Shown here piece by piece: positions 55,957-64,000 of a stretch of DNA of 64,000 nt. The stretch comes from Neocallimastix lanati (nom. inval.). Lineage: Eukaryota; Neocallimastigomycota; Neocallimastigomycetes; Neocallimastigales; Neocallimastigaceae. Below the pieces are notes generated by a model. That model was not told where the DNA came from. It was given only the letters and a program-made list of their open reading frames with translations, and did no database searches. The stretch covers positions 124,001-188,000 of the forward strand of contig JACVTC010000061.1 in the NCBI GenBank assembly GCA_016946835.1, written 5' to 3'. How positions within the stretch are numbered: the stretch's first letter is position 1; each line of letters opens with the position of its first letter. The position numbers and the translations under genes are program-made.

Positions 55957-56454
55957 ATGTTGCTTACCCTTATTATCCTTGCTGCCATTTGTCTGTTGGC
56001 AACTATATTATTATTAGATTTCATTGTAGTTATACCCAAATTTGGCTCAGAACATTTTGGAGCACCGGATGATATCAAAGATATGATGAAAAAAATTCCA
56101 GATAGACCAAGATATGTCAATGTGTTGGGGGTAATTATCATGGTTATGGCATTTATCGGATGCTTAGCAGTGTTGATATGGGCAGGAGCGGATGCTGTAA
56201 ATAAAGATATGAGTTTTGTTCAGATATTTTTGAGATTCCTTATCATATTTGATGGATATAAGTTATATGATATAATATGTTTTGACTGGATTATGCTAAC
56301 AAAAATGAAATTTCCTGAAAAACTTTATCCTGATACTAAAGGTGCAAAAGGATATGAATCTTTTGGTTTTAATGCAAAAAGTCAATTAGCAAAATTATTT
56401 ATCATATTTCCTTTAATATGCCTTATATTGGCATTCATTTTATCAAAATTATAA
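55957..56454 (+). CDS. Four-helix membrane protein, function unknown (possible bacterial origin)
   Basis: 165 residues, single open frame from ATG. Hydrophobic helices at about 2-26, 54-77, 86-105 and 143-162. Between helices 1 and 2 lies a short loop (KFGSEHFGAPDDIKDMMKK). Between helices 3 and 4 lies a loop with CFDWIMLTKMKFPEKLYPDTKGAKGYESFGFNAKS. The Trp-rich and YP-TKG-KGY pattern recalls small hypothetical membrane proteins of gut Firmicutes, so transfer from a rumen bacterium is plausible. That is memory-based and unverified. It is convergent with transporter T5. Its role is unknown. Confidence 0.7.
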   Translation: MLLTLIILAAICLLATILLLDFIVVIPKFGSEHFGAPDDIKDMMKKIPDRPRYVNVLGVIIMVMAFIGCLAVLIWAGADAVNKDMSFVQIFLRFLIIFDGYKLYDIICFDWIMLTKMKFPEKLYPDTKGAKGYESFGFNAKSQLAKLFIIFPLICLILAFILSKL

Positions 56455-57130
56455 AAAAAAATTTTTTTTTTGTTATTTCCACAAAGATATATTTGTATAA
56501 TATGCACATTACTACTACCACTACTATTTCTGGGATAGAAAACCATGATAAATAAAAGTTTTAATCATTTTCATAAGAAAATTTAGGATATTATATATAT
56601 GTGTTTGTTGGGAAATTATCATAGATTCTATTCCTCAAAATTTAACAAATATACATATATTAAATAATTAACCAAAGAAATAAACACAATAATACTTATT
56701 TTATAAATTAAGAAAAAAAATAATGAATTATATAAATACATATGTAAAAGAAAAAAAATTATAAAATAAAATTATTAATTTATATTAAATACTATAACTA
56801 TAGCATAATAAATAGTATTTATTATGTTATCATTTTATGTCAAATTATATATTATTATTATTTTTTTTTTATTTATTTTATTTTGCTATTATGTAAACAA
56901 TACTTAAACAACATAAAAACTATTATTTATTTAAGCTGACATGTTCAATATTTTCTTATAATATAAAATATTAATATTAACATATTACTATCTTTATAAT
57001 ATTTTTTTATAATTTATTGTTAATAATCCTAAAATTGAATAGTTTTTCATAATTTAATTTACACATTAAAAAGTAAATAAAATAGATTTACTTAAAATTT
57101 AATAATTAATAACTAATGAATATATGTATA

Positions 57131-57162
<32 letters not shown>

Positions 57163-57493
57163 ATTTTATTTTATTTTATTAAGTTTAAGTTAAGTTTAAG
57201 TTTAAGTTTAAGTTAAGTTAAAGTCTTACATTTTAATATTAATTAATTCATAAATTAATTAATATTAGTTTATTTTAAAAAATGAACAGTTTTCAATTTT
57301 AGTTGTTTTTTTTTTTTTTTTTAAAAAAATTTACTTTATATTATATATATATATAATATTATTTTGATACTTTTTATTTATTATTTTTTTTTTTTTAAAT
57401 TTTTAATTTATTCAAAATTTTTTGAATTAATTATTTTAATGAAATTTATTTTTTAAAAATTTCATTGAAATTTATGAATTCTTTTCATTAAAT
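56455..57493. other. Convergent intergenic region with the T5 3' block
   Basis: The right part carries, in reverse orientation, the transporter 3' block. The repeats AAGTTTAAGTTAAGTTTAAG lie at 57181-57223, AATGAACAGTTTTCAATTTT is at about 57282-57301, and the conserved AAATTTCATTGAAATTTATG is near 57460. No gene is seen elsewhere. Confidence 0.6.
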
Positions 57494-59014
57494 TTAAGCT
57501 TTTCCGGCCATCTTGGCATCCATTTCTTCAAGATTGAGTCCCTTACATTCAATTACATAGAACTGAGAGTAAATCCAGGCAAGAAGACAAGCAGCTGCAA
57601 AAAGAAGGAAAGTCTTAGTACTCCATGCTTTCATAAGAGCTGGTCCAACAAATGCAATAATCCAATTATTAAGGAAGTTAGAGACTGTACCAACAGCACT
57701 ACCCTTAACTCTGACACGAAGTGGGAAAACTTCAGCTTGATAAACCCATGGAACTGGTCCCCAAGTCCAAGCAAAAGAAAAGACCATAAGGAAAATACTA
57801 GCAACTGCTAAATATTGCCATAACTTTCCTTTGTAGGTTTGAGTAGAGAAAGCCCAGGTAGAAATATGGAATACCATCATCATAAGTGATCCAATAACTA
57901 ATAAAGTTTTACGTCCTAATTTTTCAATACCCCACATACCTGGGAAGGTTGAAATGAAATTGACAAAATTGTTAATAATTGGAAGAACAACAGTGGACAT
58001 GAATTTAGTAAATCCAATTTCACCATAAATTTGAGATTGATAATACATAATGACATTAATACCAGTCCATTGTTGGAAAAGTTGCATTAAGAAAGTAATG
58101 AAAGTACGACGACGAATAACAGGACTGAAAAGTTCACCGACAGAAGAAGAACCGGCAGCACGAGTAGCGGCAACATCTTCTTGAATAGCTTTAAGTTCTT
58201 CTTGAACAAGAGAATCAGAAGTAGAAGTAGCATTAAGTTTAGCTAAAACTTCAGCAGCTTCTTCATCACGATCTTTAGAACATAACCATCTTGGAGATTT
58301 TGGAAGGAAACTCATAAGAATAGCAAGACCAAGACCTGGAACTACTTGGAATAAAAGTGCAAATCTCCATTCGAAATTAGGAACTTCTGCCCATTTATCT
58401 GATCTTTTCTTTCCTAATCCTTCTGGTTTAATATTAGTATAATACCAAACGATAGAATTAATGATGGCTGCAACAATAATACCGAAAGTAGTCATAAGTT
58501 GGTAGCAAGATGAAAGAGTACCTCTGATCTTAGCTGGAGCAACTTCAGAAATGTATGTTGGACAAAGGACACCATTACATCCAATAGAAAGACCAGTGAT
58601 AAGACGACCAATAGCAATCATAATCCAAGAACGAACAGATAAACCTTGAATGATAGCACCACAAGTGAAGATACAAGCACCGATCATGATGGTTCTTTGA
58701 CGACCGAATCTTTCACCAAGATAAGTAGCCATGAGAGCACCACAAAGAGCACCGAGAACGAAACTTGAAGTGATAACACCTTCGAGGGTAGCTTTATTAT
58801 CAGCTTCTTTTAAATCACGATACCATTTTTCTTGAGAATCATTAGTAATTTCTTTACCATTTTCATCAAGGGCATCACCATTCCAACTATGGAACTTGAA
58901 GAAAATACGGAAAGCATCCATTACAAGGACAACATTCATGACACCACATTCATAACCGAAAAGAAGACCACCTAACGAAGCGGTCACGGCCACTAAAAAT
59001 TGAAAAGAATTCAT
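57494..59014 (-). CDS. Sugar transporter T5 (MFS, sugar porter family)
   Basis: 506 residues, intronless. It differs from T1 at Ser43 (Asn), Lys202 (Val), Leu477 (Phe) and Ile481 (Val). All of these are shared with T6 and not with T1-T4, so T5 and T6 form a sub-group. All sugar-porter motifs are intact. On the minus strand, divergent from T6 across a 2.8 kb region. Confidence 0.93.
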   Translation of the reverse strand: MNSFQFLVAVTASLGGLLFGYECGVMNVVLVMDAFRIFFKFHSWNGDALDENGKEITNDSQEKWYRDLKEADNKATLEGVITSSFVLGALCGALMATYLGERFGRQRTIMIGACIFTCGAIIQGLSVRSWIMIAIGRLITGLSIGCNGVLCPTYISEVAPAKIRGTLSSCYQLMTTFGIIVAAIINSIVWYYTNIKPEGLGKKRSDKWAEVPNFEWRFALLFQVVPGLGLAILMSFLPKSPRWLCSKDRDEEAAEVLAKLNATSTSDSLVQEELKAIQEDVAATRAAGSSSVGELFSPVIRRRTFITFLMQLFQQWTGINVIMYYQSQIYGEIGFTKFMSTVVLPIINNFVNFISTFPGMWGIEKLGRKTLLVIGSLMMMVFHISTWAFSTQTYKGKLWQYLAVASIFLMVFSFAWTWGPVPWVYQAEVFPLRVRVKGSAVGTVSNFLNNWIIAFVGPALMKAWSTKTFLLFAAACLLAWIYSQFYVIECKGLNLEEMDAKMAGKA

Positions 59015-59135
59015 AATTTATTTTATTTACAAAACTATACTTATTATTTTTATCTTAAATTAAGTTTATAATTATTATATAATTATAATGAAGAAAAAAA
59101 AAATATAATTTAAAGAAAATTTCACTCTTTTATAT
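59015..59135 (-). promoter_or_regulatory. Conserved proximal promoter/leader of T5
   Basis: Reverse complement of the block seen before the other transporters, including AAAAGAGTGAAATTTTCTTT and the ATTATAATTATATAATAATTATAA-type element. Confidence 0.6.
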
Positions 59136-60444
59136 TAAAATAGAATATAATGTACTATTAATTAATTGTAAATTAATATAAAAAATGGAAAATTAAAATA
59201 ATATAAAATAAAAACATTATTAAAGGGTTTTTCATTATTTAAATGCTATAAATTGAAAGAAAATATTATGCTCTTAGTTCAGTACAATCAATTATTTTTA
59301 ATTTAAAAACATATATATATATTTTTAAATTTAAATATTATTATTATATATATTTAAAAAAACCTCCGTTGTGTTTAATTATTGTAATATTTTAAGTATA
59401 ATTATAATATGCTAAGTAGTACTAATTTTATAGATTATTTTTAATATGCTTAATATATTATATTTAAAATAATCTCAAATATTAATATTCATAATATATA
59501 TGGGGAAAATTTAATTCTTTAAATTTAATTACTAATTAATTATATATATATTTTTTTAAATTATTGAATTTTATATAAAAATACATTGAAACTTATGACA
59601 ATAAACAAGTAAAAAATGGAAATATAAATAATATTCATATTTAATAACATTTTTTATTTATCACAAATTATTAAATTTTAATGTTCATATCTTATATACT
59701 TTGTTTTTTTTTATATTAATTTCTATATTTAATAAAAATATTGAATAAACTATAAAATGTACCTCTAATTTTTTATATTTTACATTTAAACTTTTTTAAT
59801 AAAGGTTTTTTAATGAAATAAGATAAAACTTTTTTTCAAATAAAATAAAACTTTTTTTTCAAATAAAATAAAAATTATTTAGATATAAGTTCATACTAAT
59901 AAAAAATTTTATGATTTATATATAAATTATATGAATTTATCTCTCTCTCTATATATATAAATATATTTGTATAGATAAAAATATAAAGTATTTCAAACAT
60001 ATAAAATATATTTATATATATTTTATTATATATTTAAAATATTGCTTTTAAAATTTATCTGTATATAAAGAATTAAAGAAATATAAAACATACATAAAGT
60101 TTAATTGAAGAACATTATTTATTCAAATTAACATTTTATATTAAATTAATTGTTTTCTATCCAAAATTTAGCATTAATAATAATAGCAAATGATAAAAAT
60201 AAATAATATTGATAACAAGAATGGTAATAAGTTTAATAAATAAAAAATGCAAATTATTATATGGTTATTAATTATATTTATTTAATAATACTATTTTGAA
60301 TAGTAATAATATTATTTAAAATTTATAGACTTAAAATATAATTTAAAAAAATAAATATTTATAAAATTAATATAAATACTTTTAATATTAAATTAATATA
60401 TAAACTTTTTATTTGACGTTATTTATAATTTAAAAGTATAATTT

Positions 60445-60485
<41 letters not shown>

Positions 60486-61664
60486 TTTTGCTCTTTTTTT
60501 AATATTATTATGAAAATTTTAATATTGTACCTTTTTAATTATAATTATTTAGTATTAATATAATAATAAATGTGTCATTTAAATATTTCATTTAGAATCA
60601 TTGGATAATTTTAAAAAAAATATAATTAAAAAATTTAATTATAAATTTTTTTCATTTTTGACAATATTTGTAATTTTTATATTAGAATATAATATTATAT
60701 ATAAACTATTAAATAGAATTAAAGCATATTAAAAGTAATTATTATTAAAAAAGTTTATTATTTTAATATTAAATAAAAAAGATAAAACAAAATAAAATAA
60801 AAAATTCTAAACAAATTTTTAATTTCAAATGATAAAATAAATTAATATTTAAAATTTATTATTATTATAATTATATTTTATAATATTAATTTTTATATTA
60901 TAACATTTTTTTATAATTCAAAAATTCAACTTTAATTCATAATGTATTAAATAAAATAAACATATATAAAAAGTAATCTTTGGAGTGTTATTAATTTCCA
61001 TATTATTGTAATAAAAACTAATAATTAATATTAATATTCATTATTTATAATTTTTTTTAAAATTAATTGTTAATATGCTATTAATAAAATATTTAAAAAA
61101 AATTTTTTTTAAATATAAAATTATATAAAAAATTAAAAAAAAATATTAATTTTGAAAATTTCCCATATATAAATGTTATATTAATGAATATTAATATTAG
61201 AATATATTTCTAATTCAGAAATTTTAATATAATTTATATATTTTATAAAAAATAAAATTTTAGCATATTAAAAGTAATCTTTTAAATACTATTATTTATA
61301 TAAATATTTATATTTTTTAATATTAATAAAATTTTCCTTTGAAAAGTCTTATTATTTAAATATATATACACCATTTTATATAATATTAAATATAATAAAA
61401 ACATATTAAAAGTAATCTTTTGGAGTATTTTTATATAGCATATTATATTAATACTTAAAAATATTACATATCAAAATAATAAATATCCTTGAAAAAGGTT
61501 AAATATTAATATTTAATTCAAAAAACATAATTTATATACAGATTTAATTATATATAAATATAATATAAATAAAAATTAATAATTAATATTAATACTTATA
61601 ATTAAAATTTTAATTTAAAATAATTATTTATTTGTTATTATGATATAGAATATTAGAAAAATTT
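59136..61664. promoter_or_regulatory. Divergent region between T5 and T6 with unit copies
   Basis: No gene is seen. On the T5 side there is one diverged minus-strand unit (about 59400-59460; AGCATATTAAAAATAATCTA, then ACTTAGCATATTATAA). On the T6 side there are about four plus-strand units (near 60723, 60960, 61262, 61399), with GAAAATTTCCCATATATAAA and TAATTCAGAAATTTTAATAT between them. The T6-side DNA closely resembles that before T3. Confidence 0.6.
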
Positions 61665-61787
61665 TTTAATATAAAAGATTGAAATTTTCTTTAAATTATT
61701 TTTTTTTTCTTCATTATAATTATATAATAATTATAGACTTAATTTAAGATAAAACTAATAAGTATAGTTTTGTAAATAAAATAAATT
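61665..61787 (+). promoter_or_regulatory. Conserved proximal promoter/leader of T6
   Basis: AAAAGATTGAAATTTTCTTT, TTCTTCATTATAATTATATA and an A-rich leader, as at the other copies, with several substitutions. Confidence 0.6.
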
Positions 61788-63308
61788 ATGAATTCTTTTC
61801 AGTTTTTAGTGGCCGTGACCGCTTCTTTAGGTGGTCTTCTTTTCGGTTATGAATGTGGTGTCATGAATGTTGTCCTTGTAATGGATGCTTTCCGTATTTT
61901 CTTCTCGTTCCATAGTTGGAATGGTGATGCCCTTGATGAAAATGGTAACGAAATTACTAATGATTCTCAAGAAAAATGGTATCGTAATTTAAAAGAAGCT
62001 GATAATAAAGCTACCCTTGAAGGTGTTATCACTTCAAGTTTCGTTCTCGGTGCTCTTTGTGGTGCTCTCATGGCTACTTATCTTGGTGAAAGATTCGGTC
62101 GTCAAAGAACCATCATGATCGGTGCTTGTATTTTCACTTGTGGTGCTATCATTCAAGGTTTATCTGTTCGTTCTTGGATTATGATTGCTATTGGTCGTCT
62201 TATCACTGGTCTTTCTATTGGATGTAATGGTGTCCTTTGTCCAACATACATTTCTGAAGTTGCTCCAGCTAAGATCAGAGGTACTCTTTCATCTTGCTAC
62301 CAACTTATGACTACTTTCGGTATTATTGTTGCAGCCATCATTAATTCTATCGTTTGGTATTATACTAATATTAAACCAGAAGGATTAGGAAAGAAAAGAT
62401 CAGATAAATGGGCAGAAGTTCCTAATTTCGAATGGAGATTTGCACTTTTATTCCAAGTAGTTCCAGGTCTTGGTCTTGCTATTCTTATGAGTTTCCTTCC
62501 AAAATCTCCAAGATGGTTATGTTCTAAAGATCGTGATGAAGAAGCTGCTGAAGTTTTAGCTAAACTTAATGCTACCACTACTTCTGATTCTCTTGTCCAA
62601 GAAGAACTTAAAGCTATTCAAGAAGATGTTGCCGCTACTCGTGCTGCCGGTTCTTCTTCTGTTGGTGAACTTTTCAGTCCTGTTATTCGTCGTCGTACTT
62701 TCATTACTTTCTTAATGCAACTTTTCCAACAATGGACTGGTATTAATGTCATTATGTATTATCAATCTCAAATTTATGGTGAAATTGGATTTACTAAATT
62801 CATGTCCACTGTTGTTCTTCCAATTATTAACAACTTTGTCAATTTCATTTCAACCTTCCCAGGTATGTGGGGTATTGAAAGATTAGGACGTAAAACTTTA
62901 TTAGTTATTGGATCACTTATGATGATGGTATTCCATATTTCTACTTGGGCTTTCTCTACTCAAACCTACAAAGGAAAGTTATGGCAATATTTAGCAGTTG
63001 CTAGTATTTTCCTTATGGTCTTTTCTTTTGCTTGGACTTGGGGACCAGTTCCATGGGTTTATCAAGCTGAAGTTTTCCCACTTCGTGTCAGAGTTAAGGG
63101 TAGTGCAGTTGGTACAGTTTCTAACTTTCTTAACAATTGGATTATTGCATTTGTTGGACCAGCTCTTATGAAAGCATGGAGTACTAAGACTTTCCTTCTT
63201 TTTGCAGCTGCTTGTCTTCTTGCCTGGATTTACTCTCAGTTCTATGTAATTGAATGTAAGGGACTCAATCTTGAAGAAATGGATGCCAAGATGGCCGGAA
63301 AAGCTTAA
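61788..63308 (+). CDS. Sugar transporter T6 (MFS, sugar porter family), most diverged copy
   Basis: 506 residues, intronless. It shares Ser43, Lys202, Leu477 and Ile481 with T5. It alone has Ser40 (Lys), Asn54 (Lys), Asn67 (Asp), Thr264 (Ser) and Arg365 (Lys). Most private changes fall in the hydrophilic 40-70 segment, which is likely exposed between helices 1 and 2. All catalytic and structural motifs of sugar porters are intact. Confidence 0.93.
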   Translation: MNSFQFLVAVTASLGGLLFGYECGVMNVVLVMDAFRIFFSFHSWNGDALDENGNEITNDSQEKWYRNLKEADNKATLEGVITSSFVLGALCGALMATYLGERFGRQRTIMIGACIFTCGAIIQGLSVRSWIMIAIGRLITGLSIGCNGVLCPTYISEVAPAKIRGTLSSCYQLMTTFGIIVAAIINSIVWYYTNIKPEGLGKKRSDKWAEVPNFEWRFALLFQVVPGLGLAILMSFLPKSPRWLCSKDRDEEAAEVLAKLNATTTSDSLVQEELKAIQEDVAATRAAGSSSVGELFSPVIRRRTFITFLMQLFQQWTGINVIMYYQSQIYGEIGFTKFMSTVVLPIINNFVNFISTFPGMWGIERLGRKTLLVIGSLMMMVFHISTWAFSTQTYKGKLWQYLAVASIFLMVFSFAWTWGPVPWVYQAEVFPLRVRVKGSAVGTVSNFLNNWIIAFVGPALMKAWSTKTFLLFAAACLLAWIYSQFYVIECKGLNLEEMDAKMAGKA

Positions 63309-64000
63309 ATTTAAAGAAAAGAATTCATAAATTTCAATGAAATTTTTAATAAATAAATTTCATTAAAATAATTAATTCAAGAAATTAATTTAAAAATTTA
63401 TATTAAAAAAAAATATATAAAATTAAATAAAAATAAAAAAATAAAATATAAAATATAAAAATATATTAAAATGTATATATACATAATATAAGACAAAGCT
63501 AATCAAATATACAAAAAAACAAAATTGACTAAAAATTGAAAACTATTCATTTTTTTAAAAAAACATGATAATAACCAATATATAATATTTTATAAAATTT
63601 TATATAGTGGTTATATCATAATATAGAATATAAACTTAACTTAAACTTAACATAAACTTAACATAAACTTAACTTAAATTAATAAATAATAAGCAATTAT
63701 AAAAATAAATATATATATTCTTTTTTATCTTGTATATTTTGTGTTATTATGATTTTTTATTTTTATTAATGTGTATAAAGTTATTTATATTTTATTTAAA
63801 TATATAATTTTTTTTTTTGTTTATTTTTTAATCACATTTTCAATTTTTTTTTTTTTAATATTTTTAATAGATTGTTTTATATGTAAATAATTGCGATTAT
63901 ATGATAATTAATTTTTTGTATATATTATTAAACAAATAATATATAATAAAAAGATAGATTAATTGTAAGGAATATTTTTTATTAAGTATTAAAGATTATA
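63309..64000. other. T6 3' block and AT-rich DNA to the window end
   Basis: AAATTGAAAACTATTCATTT near 63530, then an extended run of TTAAACTTAAC-type repeats at about 63630-63680, then AT-rich DNA. This DNA parallels the T2 3' flank, for example TCTTGTATATTTTG followed by TTATTATGATTTTT. The array may continue beyond the window. Confidence 0.6.

Overview
The window looks like nuclear DNA of an anaerobic gut fungus (Neocallimastigomycota; for example a Neocallimastix, Piromyces, Anaeromyces or Pecoramyces relative). Four things point that way. Intergenic DNA is extremely A+T-rich, full of homopolymer and microsatellite tracts, with islands of higher-GC coding sequence. Ordinary genes have spliceosomal introns (GTAAGA/GTAAAT-type donors). 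The secreted enzymes are multi-domain plant-wall enzymes with a rumen-bacterial type GH11 xylanase domain. Near-identical gene copies are amplified in arrays. The species call is inference; no marker gene (rRNA) is present.

Layout. 1-11.4 kb is a graveyard: simple sequence, two unidentified higher-GC relics, a badly decayed sugar-transporter pseudogene (about 5.43-6.71 kb) and next to it a decayed Ty1/copia-like LTR element (about 6.95-8.94 kb). 11.5-27.6 kb is a tandem array of four intronless 506-codon sugar transporters (here T1-T4). Each is preceded by arrays of a conserved AT-rich non-coding unit and followed by a shared 3' block. Two more copies, T5 (minus, 57.5-59.0 kb) and T6 (plus, 61.8-63.3 kb), lie at the right end and point away from each other. 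29.6-34.1 kb holds two intron-containing housekeeping genes on the minus strand: an Elf1/ELOF1 transcription elongation factor and a Swi3/TIPIN-type fork-protection protein that can only be recognised after splicing four exons. 35.3-37.1 kb is a 5'-truncated, mutated LINE. 38.2-51.5 kb holds two divergent, near-identical genes for secreted enzymes with three GH11 xylanase domains followed by one CE4 deacetylase domain. A tRNA-derived SINE with a clean target-site duplication sits between them. 52.8-56.5 kb holds a two-exon cysteine-rich membrane protein, an orphan exon and a four-helix membrane protein of unknown function.

How it fits together (inference): the xylanase/deacetylase pair would deacetylate and depolymerise acetylated xylan outside the cell, and the six transporters would import the released sugars. 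Both gene sets are present as multiple near-identical copies with conserved flanks. That suggests dosage amplification maintained by unequal crossover and gene conversion.

The most unusual signals are the repeated non-coding unit in front of the transporters (core CATATTAAAAGTAATCTTTT, often followed by TTTTTACTTAGCATATTATA), the orphan third copy of the xylanase promoter motif, the three-fold GH11 + CE4 architecture with nearly sequence-identical repeats, and the SINE that carries an encoded CCA after its tRNA-like head.
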